A stretch of DNA of 64,000 bases from Dacryopinax spathularia (GCA_037974965.1 JBBPFI010000005.1:1612001-1676000), one strand, 5' to 3'; positions 9,994 to 22,391 are shown, numbered from the stretch's first letter. Notes: generated by a model not told the origin, from the letters alone. Numbers and translations are program-made.

Positions 9994-11421
9994 TCACTCC
10001 GTGAGATCGATGACTTCGACGTCTTGGGGGATGAGCTTCTTCTTTCTCAGGCGGGGCACGCATTGATCGAAAGGACTGCGCTTGCGTTTGAGGGGACTTG
10101 AACCGGCACCGAAGATGTCCTGAACGCGGCCACCTCGTCCGTAAGTGCGAACTTGCGAAGATGGAGGGAATATGTCGTCCTCGTCGTGCGCCACAGTAGT
10201 GACTGAAGCACTCCGAATGAGCGAAGGCGGTATCGGTTGCACACTGAAGACGCACCTTTACGGCTATCTGAGATGCTCCTGGCATCCGTGGCGGCCAGCG
10301 CCCGTCTGCCACGAGTCTTCCCCGCCCAGTGCTCTTCTGCGCAATCATTAGATATAGGAATGGATTCTGGTTCTTGAAGGACTTACCCCGTGCTTCATCT
10401 CGGTCGGGCCACCCGACGAAGGCTTCCTGAGGATGCTTGTCTAAAATCTGGACTAAGCCCTCGTACTTCAGGCAGATCTCCTTTCCGTCCGAATCATGGG
10501 GCACGTTGTCGCCCGCCCTCAGAAGCAGAATCGCATCCTTGTCCAGGTAGAACGAGTCAGTGCTCTCCACGTCGAGCCACAACCATAAATCTCGCTGAAA
10601 GTATTGAACATCCGTTCCTGCCAGGAGAGAGAGCTCGCGCAGAACCTTCTCGTGCGTTAGGGGCCTGAAGCTCGTGTTACTTGGTAATGTCCATTTGACC
10701 GGCTCCAGAAATGCCTGAACTGGTGTTAGCGCTGGCCGAGATAGAAAGAGGCTTCGTACCGAGATCCAGAAGACGACTTTGGCGCCCGACGACGAATTAC
10801 GAGGACTACGCTTGAGGGAGGTCAACCTGATCGGGCTTTTCAGTCGTAGCTGGGGCACCGGTCCCTCCTTCTTGACGGCCGGCGCAAGATTCTTCTTAAG
10901 CGAGACGGTAGTACGCGAAGAGGATGTCGAAGACGTGCGATGGCTGTCTGGAGAATCGCGACGGGGCGACGAGGTAGCGAGAGCCCGAAGCTTGTCGTGT
11001 CCAGGGCGCTTGCAACCTGGGCAGCAACTTATGCAAGCCAGGAACGGACAGTGGCGGTTCCCCATTCTCAAGCAGGAGGGGTTGGAACAATCAATACCGA
11101 AGGCGGCGGTGGAAGGATACAAGACGGGGGTGGGCTCGTTGTCCGCGGGCTGAGTCCCATACAGAGGGGCGGATGCAGCCCGCCTCCACGGCACATCCGC
11201 CCTCCAGCTCGCCCAGTGTGAGACGCCGCCGATCTCGCCGGTGCACTGCGTGCCAGTGAGTCCTCTGGATTGACTTCGAAGGTTGACGGAATGGCTTACC
11301 GCCTGGAACGAGCGTCCCTTGTTGAGCGCCGTCGCGGCCGTCATCAAGCGAGGATGGATACCGCTCCCGCAAACCCTGCAGACTTCATCTTCCCCAGCAG
11401 GTCTATACAAGACGGGAGGAA
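9994..11421 (-). CDS. KDZ-element Cys-rich protein with C-terminal SIM-like motif (5' end unresolved)
   Basis: Exons 11421-11300, 11245-10760, 10714-10387, 10336-10256 and 10202-9994 join in phase and end at TGA. No start codon is in the first exon, so one or more upstream exons are missing from the model. Visible parts in order: a CRVCGSG motif; a Cys/His cluster spaced C-x4-C-x7-C-x4-C-x2-CC-x2-C-x4-H, probably zinc-binding; a Ser/Arg/Lys-rich linker; a conserved-looking block with KVVFWIS, LWLWLDVESTDSFYLDKD and QEAFVGWPDRDEARG; basic patches; and a last line EVIDLTE. The ending is the classical hydrophobic-acidic SUMO-interacting motif. A nuclear role is likely. The family is not recognised beyond being fungal and transposon-associated. 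Confidence 0.6.
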
Positions 11422-12624
11422 CTGGCAGCAGAGGGGCGTGGCCGTGTCGAGGGGAGCAGGTAATGAGCGTGTAGCGTGGGTACGCCAGAAAGAGTAAGGA
11501 CGGGGTTGGACTGGTGAACTAGCTCCTGTCTATGTTCGCTCGTCTTTTATAATAAGAGCTCAACGATTCTCTCCCCGGTCTGCTTTGCGAGAGAGAGAAG
11601 GAACGGGGTATTTTCTGCTCCTCATAGAGGACAACATGATACCATCGCCCCTGACGACTGCAGTCGACCGAGTCGTGCTGCTGAGGAGAGTCGAAGATGA
11701 ACGAAGAGCCTCTGCCAACACCAGCCAATCGGAGTAGCTCACGCTGATGCCGATCTCCACCTCGCACGCTCTGTTCCGCAGTTGTCCATCCCATCCCCAA
11801 CAGAGAAAGGCAGAATAGAACGTTGATGAGAAGTTGTGGATCGTCACTGAGCTCCAGACCCCGTCCAAGCTGATCGCCAAGTTGAAAGAGCTTCTGTGAT
11901 AACGGCGACAACGGCGACAACGGCGATAACTCTTCCGCGATGTCGCGTCTATTCGGAGGCGTCCTTAATCAGTGCTCGATCTGGTTCTTGATAGTCACCA
12001 GTACGTAAGTTCAAACTCACAGATGCTCTCGTCTTCTATGTCGCCAGGCGGACGAGAGCCGGCAAGCGTTCTCGACCCGACTTTGTGGATATCTTCGAAG
12101 ATGCAAAGAACTGCGCTGATCGCCTTTTCGGGAACGTACTGAAACTGATCTTCGCTCGTTCCCCGTGCGATGGAGCACGATTGATCCGCAGGGCACAGCT
12201 CATCAACATGGACTCATTACACGCCGCTAGCCTCGGCATCGAGTACTCCGCCGGTCATCACAACGAAGGGAACAGGAGCAATCAAGAACGACAGAACACG
12301 GAGCCGGCACTGTGGATCGCGACAACCGCAATAACGGCTGCCGTACATTGCTGTTCGATAGACGGCTCGTCACAAATCGCCCGTCTTCGTCTGGTGATTG
12401 ATCAATATACAAGTATATATCGCACGACAAGAGGTGCCGATGGGAAGCTTGAGGAAATGGACCCCGAGACCCGGAGAAGCGTTGTAGAGATACTCGTCTC
12501 CTCGCACGAGGTAGACTGTCTAGACGAACCTCGAATCTAATGAAATTCTTATTCTCTTCCTGGCAACTGCTCGCAAGCTCGGCCTGCGAGGCCACTGGGC
12601 AGGAGCGCAATCGCATTGAGTTAT
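11422..12624. other. Unresolved coding-like stretch in KDZ element
   Basis: A plus-strand frame from about 12,030 to 12,540 reads coherently (DALVFYVARRTRAGKRSRP, then a long open stretch ending EVDCLDEPRI and TAA) and could be the last exon of a small plus-strand gene. I could not find a well-formed first exon: the obvious upstream GT..AG pair leaves only 22 nt. Minus-strand frames at 11,520-11,920 may hold missing 5' exons of the Cys-rich gene. Function unknown. Confidence 0.3.
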
Positions 12625-15600
12625 CTACGAGATATACTTAGTTCGGAGATAGATTGCAAAGTGAGTTCTCGCGTGTCCCGCTAGCTGGGCGAAGACCTCT
12701 GCTTGTTTCCACGCGTAAGCCGCCCATCCACGATTGGCCTCCCGATCAACCCTTTCCTCGGCCGCAACGTTCCAGACACCGTGAAAGAAATCGAAAAAGC
12801 GCACAGCCCGTCACATCTCGATCTCCAGAAGTTCGACTTCTTCCCGTGCCCTTTGCAATGCAGCAAACGATCTCCACCACGTAACGGCATCCACTGCAGA
12901 ACGTGGGCAGGTGTGTCGGCGGAAAAGAGAGATTACGTACCTGCCTGACTCCACGAGGCACGGACGGACTCGTCTTGTGGCATTGAAGTCAGACGAAGGG
13001 CGTGGAACCAAGGCTGAGGACGAGGTCTGGCGCTCGCGTGATCCGCTGCACCGAAGGAACTAGCGGAGAGCTCGGTATCTAGAAGATCTCTGTATTTCTC
13101 GTGATCGCCCGTCAGACCTAGGGATATCATAGCGTTCCGAGCTTGGCGATAGGTGTCGGCATATCACTTTACGACCTCTGTTTGTAGTTGCATCGTGGCG
13201 CGAGCTCGAGTTTTCATGCCAGAAACCGACGCGCTGCTACGAGCTTTCTCTCGATACACGTGCTGCACTTTCAGTGCTTCCACCAGGTTACCGATGGCTT
13301 CGTCGGCTTGTGCCATCCTTAGCGTAAGCTCAATGGAACCGAGATGCTCAAGCTTTAGGGATCGTCGTGCTTGTAAGTCGAACGAGGAGGGTAGGCCGAG
13401 AACCTCTCGCTCAGGCTCTGAGCCACCACTGCCATTAGAGAACCAGAGAGGGCTGCCTGTCGACAGAGATGGCATCTCCCTGAGTTGTAAGATGCGCCAC
13501 ATTTCCAGTTGCGAGACGAGAGTAGCGCGAAGGCAGTCGGCCTCCTGCGAGTTCCCCACGTCGTCTGGAGTTTCTTCCAGTTCTTCGAGCTTCCTTTGGA
13601 CAAGCAACCTGAGAATCCCTAAGCAAGCCACTCCCATCGAAGCATTCTACTTACTGGCGCTCTTGTAACACGATCCCCAACTGAATGAATGAGACTGTGC
13701 TCACTCTCTCCACGCTATCCGACACGATCGTCATCAATCTCTCTGCAGCTTGTTCTTCGTCTCGAATGCGGTCAACCACCTGCTGTTGAGTCGGCACTGG
13801 GAAGACGAGTCAGTGGTCCAGAAGATCGTTGGTACATGTAAAGAAATGTACTAGCCCCTTCAGGATATCGGTACGCGCTTCAGAACGTTCCATCGCTTTG
13901 CTCGACATACTCCGCCTGCGACCGCCACTGCTGGACGCGATGGGTCCCAAAGGTTGACGACAGAGCGTCGAAGTGAGCTTCACATTGTTCCAGCAAGCTC
14001 TTCGCCGATATCAGTTTGCGACAAAGATGCGGTACTGGCGATATAAGGCACGTCAGCTCCGAAGGATGGAGAGGATCGTGCGGCTCACCGACGTCTCTCT
14101 GCTTCTTCCAATTCCAATCTACGAAGTGGCTCTCCAAGCAGTCTCTTCTATGCCCGGGATTCATTTCTTTCGTACTCCCACCCAGCTGGTTGTGCTCCGC
14201 CCACGTCCGCGCCACTCCCTCGCCGTCGACCCGCGCTGCCCCCTTCTTCCATGACAAGGAGAACGAATAGCGACACTTTTCTCGATGAGCGTATTCATGC
14301 ATCTTCGGCACAACAAAAGTTATGCGATCCCAGAGCGAGACAAGGTCGGGGAAGCGGGAGCTCATGCGTTCTTTCCAGCGAGGCGACCACATGCAGGCGA
14401 GGTCGTATGATACGAAGAGCACAGGCAATGTTTCAGCCCCGGCGATTGCGCCCGCGAACGCATAGTCCACATTTGAAAAGCTAGAGTCCGTTAGCATGCC
14501 GGAGTCTACTCATTGCGAGAAAAGAAGTACGGACCGCTCTCCTATTTGGAGGTCGACCGTACCAGCAGGTTGGTAAAGGCTATGGCGCAAGCAACTCCAA
14601 GAGTACACGCCAGACGATCGGCATCCGAGACTTCCCTGAAACAGCATGGACGTCTTGAAGCCACTGCATGTTTGAGGCTGTGGAGGGACGTTAGAGAACT
14701 CCTACGAGCAAGCTGCGGCTCACAAGCTTGAAATCCTCGTTGACCAGGATGTAGTCCTCGAAATGACGCTGTTCGGGAAAGAACCCTTCTCCTTTATTCA
14801 AGGGGAGATCGTCAGGATCTATAGTTTTCTTCTTGGAGGACAGACTGAAGTTCCCATCTCCGCCTATATACAGCGCGACGAGATGCCTATTACCCGTCAG
14901 ATACGGTAGAAGAAGACGCTGCGAGACATACGGTTTAGAAGGATCGCATTCCCGAAGCTCTTGTGATGTTACGTTAACCTCGGGCTGCGGGCAGGCCGGG
15001 CAGAGAGGGCTGCGTATGCGATTACCGACGTACGAAGGGAGCGATCGCGAGAGTCCATGAGCTTGCCCGGAACGGCGACAGCTCTCGAGATCCATCCAGA
15101 CGCGGCTCACACGTAGAAGCTCACGGTAACGATCATTCGCCGCAGACGGCATGATATCATTGGTCTGCTGAACAAGCTTGGCATAGTAGTCGTACGCCGA
15201 TTTCTTCGAACACAGAGTGTGGAGGTGGAAGTCTTTCAAAACTGCGAAGGTGAAAGCAGTTTTGGGAGAGTCGAATGTTGCTGGAAAGAGTCCGGCTTGC
15301 AAGAGCTGAATGTAACGCTCCCGGCTTTCAGGACAGTCGCAGAAAGACAGCGAAACGTTGTGGACGCCGTTCACATGCACGATGACAAACGAAAGCGAAG
15401 GCGATATCGCAGCACGAGGACAAGCGAGCCCAGAATGGCCCAGATGGATGACGAGGCCCAGCTTGGCCAGCGAATGCCGGCGGAAGAAACGTCCCGTCCA
15501 GGCATCGACCCAGTGGAAAGGATTAAAGACGTGAGTACGCACTTGACAGACAGCACAGAGATCTACAGCTCGAAAGCAGTCTCTACAGCGCGTCGCCGGC

Positions 15601-16000
15601 CCTTCAGGATCGTTGCACTGTGCGCAGGCCACCGACGAGGTAGACCGGCCGTAGTGCCGCAGGCATTCTTCGAGGATCGATTGGCGTCGCGCGATGTACT
15701 TCGTGGAATACTCGGACGCTGCCTGATTTCATACTCAGTCGAGGATCACAGACTCTTTGCAAGATTGCTCACCTGTTTGCCCTGGGACGGCTTCGACGTT
15801 CGCTCTGGCAGGGCGGCCTTGTCTGATATGAGGGGAGGCACAGGACGCCCGTGCTCCTCGATGATCTCGCTCACCGTCCTTGCCGGGACAGCTTTGGCCT
15901 GAGATGCTCGCGCGTTCTTGCCTCGAGCTGCGTGCGGTCCTTCATCGATGATGCAGATGTGCGCGCGGGTCCGTTTTTGACTAGAAGTAGAGGCTGCCAT
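12625..16000 (-). CDS. KDZ transposase, full-length but with three in-frame TGA codons
   Basis: Eight exons in phase: 16000-15773, 15722-14724, 14677-14535, 14480-14089, 14034-13852, 13796-13655, 13608-12941 and 12893-12625; 1,008 codons, the usual size for the family. Exon 2 holds the CxC2 cysteine cluster (CAQCNDPEGPATRCRDC, then C-x2-C, GLVIHLGHSGLACP) and the block ending CPACPQPEVN and GDGNFSL. Exons 3-4 hold GTVDLQIGERFSNVDYAF, SYDLACMW, the PKMHEYAH line and DGEGVARTWAEHNQLGG, the DDE-type catalytic region. Exons 6-8 form the C-terminal coiled coil (LRMAQADEAIGNLVEALKVQ; REEVELLEIEM). TGA occurs at 13882-13880, 13166-13164 and 12813-12811, each where relatives have or tolerate Arg. Otherwise the frame is open. 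Likely inactive, or inactivated recently. Confidence 0.85.
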
Positions 16001-16580
16001 AAGTTGACCCCGACTACGTCCAGGGAGGGTATCGCCGGTCTGCCTTGCCCGACACCTTGATGGCGATGTCGTGCACCCTCGACGTCCCTCTGCACGACAT
16101 TGGGAGCATGTACCTAAGTTTTGTCAGGTACTTCAAGGTCTTCTGATTGCGATTTGGCGATCGCTGAGTTGATCAGATGCGGGAGGCAGTACTTTTCTCC
16201 CCTGAACCCTAGGAGCGCCTATGTCTTCTATTCGCACACACGGGCTCGGCCAGAAGCTCAACGCATCTGATGCCACGCTCCAGTACTGGACCACGAACTA
16301 CTCCGGCCACAGTCACACTTCGAGACGGCTTAAACTGCTCCGGTAACTTCGACTCGTTGAGGAAGATCGTTCAGCTTGCAGGTCCCCTAGTGCCGAAACC
16401 GTCAACGAGATCGTGCTCGAGTCCTTGTCCGCTTTTCGACTCGCCTACAGATCACTTTTTGCCTTACGAAGATGTCCTCCCCTACAAGTACCGCTTGGAG
16501 TAGACACCGCGCCCTCTTCTGCACCGAAACTCGAGCCTCTCGCTACGTTGTGCTCTCGCTACGATCCTACAAAGACGCAA
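16001..16580. other. Divergent promoter region between transposase and plus-strand orphan gene
   Basis: Lies between the minus-strand transposase start and the first supported exon of the plus-strand gene. Open plus-strand frames at 16,270-16,500 and 16,413-16,580 may contain a 5' exon of that gene, but I cannot choose among them. Confidence 0.4.
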
Positions 16581-18490
16581 ATGGTCAATTTCAAAGGGGA
16601 CGAAAGAGCTTGGCTCTTAGAACGTGTAGCTTCCTTCGGCGAGCACGCAGGCCGAAGAGAAGGTCGCCAGTACGCTCAGCGCGTGTCTTCCGCCTTTCAA
16701 GCGCGGTTCCCGGACTACACGCCGAAGCGAGATACCGACAGCGTTCCAGATGTACGTTCTCCTTGCAGGCCCTGAGGCTCAGCTGAGCTCTTCGCAGCAA
16801 GTATATGTCTTCCTCAAGAACTGCCACGCGCATAACGGCAACCCCTTGCTCAAGCTTTCCCGACCGCAAGAGAAGAACTGCCCTCTGACTAATCGAGCCA
16901 GAGAGCTTATGGCAGCCGACCTACCGCAATTTCGAAAAGAGCTCGAGGAGTACGCCGTACGAGTCAACAAGACAGCGTTCCAAGCCCGACCGGAGTTCTT
17001 GAAACACCTATGGGACTCGCAACTACAGGCCGACCGACGTTCCCTGTATCTGGAATCGGCGAAACGCGAGCGGGTCGAGGCTGAATCGGACTCTGCAGAA
17101 CAAGTGGGCACACACTGGTAGGCAATCGCAATCCTCCGCAACCGCTCGCTGACGCTACCCTCCGAGGTCCTCCAAGCAAGTCTATGCAACCATCCTTGCC
17201 TTCCACAAGTCGATGTACACTCGCACCGGCTGGATCTTCTGTACTTTGGCAGGCGGCCTTGATCAATGCGGAGCTCGGGCCATGACGTGGTACGTGCGCA
17301 ACCGTCCTTTCGAAGCGTCCGCTGACTACTTTCAGGGTTGACTCGGGCAGGACTTCGGCCGGTTTGTGCTTCTCTGAGTTCCATGCTTGATACGATATGG
17401 AGGTAGAGCAGGTGTGGAAGGAGTTTGTAAAAGCATCAGGTGCGTCGAGTTGGCTGCTTTGACCTTGTTCGTCGGCTGAGCCCTTCTGCAGTGCCCTGCG
17501 AGGAGCGGAACGCATCTACGAGAGTGCTACCTACGCTCCGACGCTATAGCAACGACTGTCCCATTCTTCCCCCGCTCGATCCTTCATGGAATCGAATGGA
17601 GATTGTTGTGGTACTTGCGACTTTCTTCAAGCATCTGCATGGTAAGGCGCAGTTTATCCGATTTGTCCACCTAATTTAGTGTCAGTGCACGAGAAGGGCG
17701 AAGATACGTTGCAGTGGTCGTCAGCGGTTATCCGGCCTGGAAGGCTTCCATCGGCCCTCTCCTTCGGAAATCCGGAGGACTTCTCATTCATCGATCTACT
17801 TCAGGCTTATGACTACGTCTTTAAGCAACAATCTGAGCACCAGGAAGAGTACACGTTCTTCGCGGAGGAGGTTGGAGGCGCCATAACAGCGGGGGCCGAT
17901 GCAGCGAGGACGCCCACAGGGCGACTATCATCAAGGCAGTCCACTGGAGACGGAAGACGAACAAGCGCGGTACGTATCATACAATGTTATCTGCGACAGA
18001 CTTTTGATCCGGTCGTAGGGCAGCATTTCGCGTCATCGATCGCCTGCCGACTTCTCCTCGCCGCTGAGGAGCCTGCAGCTCATGGATGGCCCGTTGACTC
18101 CGCCGCCACTTAGTTCGGACATCGAAGCCGAAGACGACGAGGAAGGAAGTGGCGGCAGTGAGCTGGGTCTTCTGTTCGGTAAGTTGCCATAACAGTCCAA
18201 GGAATGTTCTCATTGTCTGGTTGATAGACTCTCCTTCGTCGAATCGAGGCGCTCGCACGCGATCTGCGATCTTCAGTGCATCAACTGTCGATCCCCTTAA
18301 CGCCCGCGAGCAGCTTGGGGAGAAGACGAAGCGCAAAAGGGGAGGCAGGGGAGATGAGCATCGAACAAGGAAGAGAATGAGACAAGATAGGTACGCCAAC
18401 CACGACTAAGTCAACTGCTCTTGACCGTCGAGCCCGCCTAGTCCGAAGAAAGCAGCGGTGCTTCGAAGCAATGTCTACAAGCTGAAGTGA
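16581..18490 (+). CDS. KDZ-element orphan protein of Agaricomycete type, with one in-frame TGA
   Basis: Nine exons fit in phase: 16581-16751, 16798-17117, 17167-17289, 17336-17439, 17492-17641, 17680-17969, 18019-18178, 18228-18390 and 18442-18490 (510 codons). The start at 16581 is the first ATG in the supported frame; an extra 5' exon is possible. Landmarks: NFKGDERAWLLERV, QVYVFLKNCHAHNGN, FHKSMYTRTGWIFCTLAGG, WNRMEIVVVLATFFKHLH, an acidic stretch (SSDIEAEDDEEGSGG) and a basic tail with KTKRKRGGRG that suits a nuclear signal. The RTGW..LAGG line recalls large Agaricomycete families of unknown function. One TGA (17388-17390) interrupts exon 4 with the same frame open on both sides, as in the neighbouring transposase. 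Confidence 0.65.
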
Positions 18491-18748
18491 GCTTGTCCTC
18501 CGTATAGGAAACAGTACTAATTTGGCTGTGCTCCTAGGAGTCCGTACCGTCTTCCCGCTCCCCGCACAGCTTCGAGACGATCTCACGGTTAACATGTGGA
18601 TCGCCCTAACATCACTAAGCGGTGCAGTTCTTTCAACGTTCGGAGATGCCGAGACAGTGCGCAAAGAATGAAATCCATCTATAATAGTCTTACAAGTGTT
18701 CATCTCGTCGTTCGAGCCAGTCAATATCGTAGAGAGAAATAGAATTCG

Positions 18749-20312
18749 TCATTCAGGACCTCCGCCTTGCCAGCTGTGGCACGGTTCAGCTTCCCTTCGA
18801 CTTCTCTGGGGAGCGCGCTCCCATCCGCTCAGGCCGACAGGTTCACCACGCTCAACGATGTTGTCATTCAGCGACTGAGGCCGCCGTCGACCCCGTCGCT
18901 CTGCATCGGGATCGATAGGATCCCTGTCCTCACTTGGTTCTGCGGCTAAGACAGCTTGCCAAGGAAGTGGCTCTATCGGGATGGGCATAGCCAAGTCGAC
19001 TGGCTCGGAGAAATCGATGCCGAAGAGGGCCGCAATCTCTGACGCGTAGAACACCACGCCGTTCGTGCATTGGACGAGGGGAGGATCATGCAGTGCAGCT
19101 TCTTCTGTCTAGCATAAGACCGGCGTCACTGAGGACATGTAAGGCAATAGCTTACCTTGTGTCCAGCTCTTAAATTGGAGCGTTCCATCCCACATGCCCA
19201 CGTTGAACGCCCATTGTCCCTCGGTCGGCCACCTGTACGGTTGAGCGTCGGATCCAGGGAGCGGGATGTACTGGTTGATGCCACATAGCAACTTCCGCTG
19301 TGTCTTCAACACTCTGGGAAGGTGTCGCCAGAGACAGTGACCTCCAAGGTGTATGTCTGGGACCTATTTGAGAAACGCACAGCGAAGAAGCGATAATGGC
19401 TTACCAAGCCAATGGTTGAAGTCATGTTGAAGAAGTGCGTTGCTAGCCCTCAAAGGGACATATGACGACGGTCTTTCTGGCCAGAGCGCTCGACCTGGCG
19501 ACGAAGAATCGACAGGTATGCGTTTCGCGACGGTGAAGTGATGGCTGCCTGTGCCAGGTAGCGGGACCAGCGAACCATCGGCCTTCGAGAAGAACCTTTG
19601 ATTCTGGACGTGGTCGGAGTCCCACTCAGAGACGTTCGCATCGGTCTTGGCGGAGCGCCTCCGACCAAGAGAACCCGGTGCGTCGTCGTCGGGATCCGAG
19701 CAGGCGCTCGAGGGAGACGCGTGGAGAGCAGCGAGTGAGTGAAGCAACTCCGTTATCCAATTTGGCATGTCCGCTGCGTTCAGGAATCGGCTCGTCCCAT
19801 TGACGTAGAGTATTTCAATCGCTTCGAGTAGAAACAGCGCTGACAATAAGTCAGCTCCGGTAGGTAGGGCTTGCTTTCCACTCACCAGCCTGCCTCTCAT
19901 CGACTGTTACCAGAAAGTTGTGCACGACATTCTCCAAGACATTCCGCACTTCACGACGACGTACCGTGCTCATGTATGCCACTCTATGAGCGACAGGGGC
20001 CTTTCGATGGAACGAGACATCGAGGGCTGGGAAGCCGTGTCTTGGCATGAAAGTTGAACCTGGCCTGGAAAGGGCATTCGGTTGGTCGAAGTGGGGCACT
20101 GACGATAACCCGCATGCTACACGACCCGTCCCCTCTATGGCAAACTTGCTGGTTTCGCTCCAAGGCGGAAAGCTGCGGACATCCCGGTGGTGTGCAGTGA
20201 ACAAAGTTGACGGTGCCAAGTGAGCTGGCGGGACGGTCGATGATATCGTGGGGTAGCTGGACGCCGAGGCCTCAGGCGTCTGCCTTCCGAGAATTGAGGT
20301 AAGCTGGCTCAT
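18749..20312 (-). CDS. KDZ-element orphan protein, 472 aa, intact
   Basis: Exons 20312-19886, 19839-19405, 19356-19156 and 19104-18749, all junctions phase 1, give a complete 472-aa protein from ATG to TGA. The N-terminal 110 residues are Ser/Pro/Thr-rich. The middle has a hydrophobic helix line (ALFLLEAIEILYVNGTSRFL) and an Arg/Asp-rich stretch. A conserved-looking block reads YRWPTEGQWAFNVGMWDGTL, followed by GVVFYASEIAALFGIDFSEP and an acidic then basic tail. No family recognised. It sits between two cargo genes and shows no internal stop, in contrast to the transposase. Confidence 0.65.
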
Positions 20313-20732
20313 AGTGCTCAATCCTGACTATTGTTCGGTGGGATACAGAGGAAATACAAGATCGTCGTCAGACTGGATAGGACATATGATAAGTCGAGAT
20401 CTCAGGAGTAGTCGACGGTCGTCTCGGCATCTCTACTAGGGTCTGGCTCGCACCACAAGCGCGCAGCCCACGCCTCTCCACGTGTACTTAGGCTCGTATG
20501 TGGCTCGTCTGTGACTGTTAACTACGACACGAGTGCATTGTTGAAAAGGAACAGTCATAGATGTGGCAAGACGACACAGGTCACATGTTGAACGCATTTC
20601 GTTACGTACATACTTATAGAAGTATATGTGCTACTGTAGTCTGTATGCTAGGACGGAGACGATGTCGAGAGATATAACGCGCTGAGGAGGGCTCTTCCTG
20701 CCGATCTTTCGACAGTTGCAGACGCTTAATCA

Positions 20733-21660
20733 TCAGTGCGCTGGACGCGGCTGAAGCTCCAATCCATCCTTGGCGATGTCCTGATAGTGTGTACCTGCCC
20801 CGGCCGATTCGACGGCGGTCAAAATATCGGAAGAGCCTAAATCCGTCAAGCCTTGAGACGATGTGTCGGAGGTCGAGGCAGGCACAAGGATTGCCTCGTT
20901 CCTAGCAGGCACGCCCTAAGCAAGCATCAGAACATCTGTGACGTGTGGTTGATACCAGCTTACCTGCTGAACATCTTGCATTAGCCGCTTCGACGACATG
21001 TACTCGACAACCTGGGACAAAGCCTGTTCGGGATCTTCATATACATCAAGAGGTACGATATCGTGGGATATACGCGGAGCCACGGCGAGAGAATCGATGG
21101 CCTGAATAATCACAATTCTGGAGCGGATGAGTTTGAAAGCACTTGAAAGAAGATGAGCAGCGTACCGAGCACCCTGAGCCTTCCAACGGACGTGGTCCGC
21201 TATCTGAATGACCGAGTCCATTGCAATTTTGCCGTTAGACACAAGAGAATTGAGGCGCATGCTGAGCATGACGGGAATGCTTTCAAAGCCGTCCGTAATC
21301 TCTAACCTGAGAGGGCATCAGTCGTCGTCTCATAGATAGATAGATCGTCAAGCCGCGTACAGATATTTCTTACGTCCCTTGCTATCCTCGTCCACTTCCT
21401 CCACACTGACGACTTGGACAAAGCGATTATCGCTGTGTTCGAGCTGGTCATTGAGAAGTGCCTCGCAGGTTCCCTTGCGGAAAGTGACGAACATGGTCGC
21501 AGGAGACGAAGACGCGTGCGGTCGAGGTGGCGTCTCAGGAGGTGGCTATATGATTCCAGGTCACATGCCGAAGCAACACCGCCACGCAGAGCCACTCCCG
21601 ATTCTCTCGGTTCGCCCGTTCATTCCGATCGATGACATCATAGTCAAACCCCCGCAGCTC
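20733..21660 (-). CDS. KDZ-element OB-fold-like protein (5' end unresolved)
   Basis: Exons 21660-21586, 21545-21361, 21306-21166, 21117-20964 and 20915-20733 join in phase and end at TGA (246 aa in hand). Further exons must lie between 21,660 and about 22,200 because no start codon is present. The centre reads VTFRKGTCEALLNDQLEHSD and then KKYLLEITDGFESIPVMLSM followed by a line ending VSNGKIAMDSVIQIAD. The LE(L/I)TDG(W/F)..I...L...L...GKI pattern resembles the first strands of the OB1 fold of BRCA2 and of RMI1-type proteins, which bind single-stranded DNA or recombination partners. That is a motif-level resemblance, not proof. The C-terminus is hydrophilic. An OB-fold cargo would fit with the RPA1 paralogue nearby. 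Confidence 0.5.
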
Positions 21661-22391
21661 CTGAAAAAGAGAATATCAATCTTCCAAGCGGTCTCCGGAC
21701 TGACTTCTCTCAAGAACATGTAGGACTTGCCAAGAAAAAGAGAAAAGAGCGTACAAAGTGATGTATCCAGTAGCCAGCCAGGAAAGTGCACTCTTTCTGC
21801 AGGCGAATACCAGTCGGGACATGGGAAGCACAGCCGGCTTGGGCTTCCCAGTTTGCCCTCCTTCCCCAGGCAAAGAAGTCAAACTGACGCTGGGCTCTCG
21901 ACGAGCTCTCGCTGAGCTTTCGATGGCTGTAACACTGGGTGCTCAAGGCTGCTATCATCTCTAACCGTAGGCGACCTAAGAGGAATATCGAGAATGAGGG
22001 CCTCTCCTGAATCCCGAGAGTCGCTCAGGCTCGCCAGCGAAAGGAACTAGAAGGCATGAACAGTTAAGCTGGCGACTTGAGAGTTGAGCGAAGAAGAAGC
22101 TCTTTACTTCTTGGTTCGCATAACAGTCCAACGACTAGCAGGGCAAGACGTCTTCCGCTCGAGTCGCCGACGCATCTTCATCAACTTTAGGACACGGCTA
22201 GCAAGCTGGCTCGTGCTCCGATTGAATGTAGCACGGATTGAGCGATGAGAAAATTAGCTTCGTTAAGTAGAATAGCTGCGTCTCCGATCTAACGTTCCTA
22301 GCTACTGAGTACAAGAGCTGTGTACCACCTCCTTTGTAGCCCAAGCGCACGAGACATGAAGCAGACAAGGAATACGGTATACTAGGATAAT
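21661..22391. other. Probable 5' exons and promoter of the OB-fold-like gene
   Basis: Minus-strand frames such as CPDWYSPAERVHFPGWLL and FLREVSPETAWKID at 21,690-21,850 are open, but competing frames are too, and I could not select splice sites. No other feature seen up to the 3' end of the next gene. Confidence 0.35.

Noticed and set aside
12811-13882. Selenocysteine or programmed recoding at the transposase TGA codons
   Set aside because: No selenoprotein machinery is expected in fungi, and the sites fit simple CGA-to-TGA change. Kept only as a remote alternative.
16752-16768. A 17-nt GT..AG intron in the plus-strand KDZ orphan
   Set aside because: Too short. The next acceptor gives 46 nt in phase and continues into a coherent exon.
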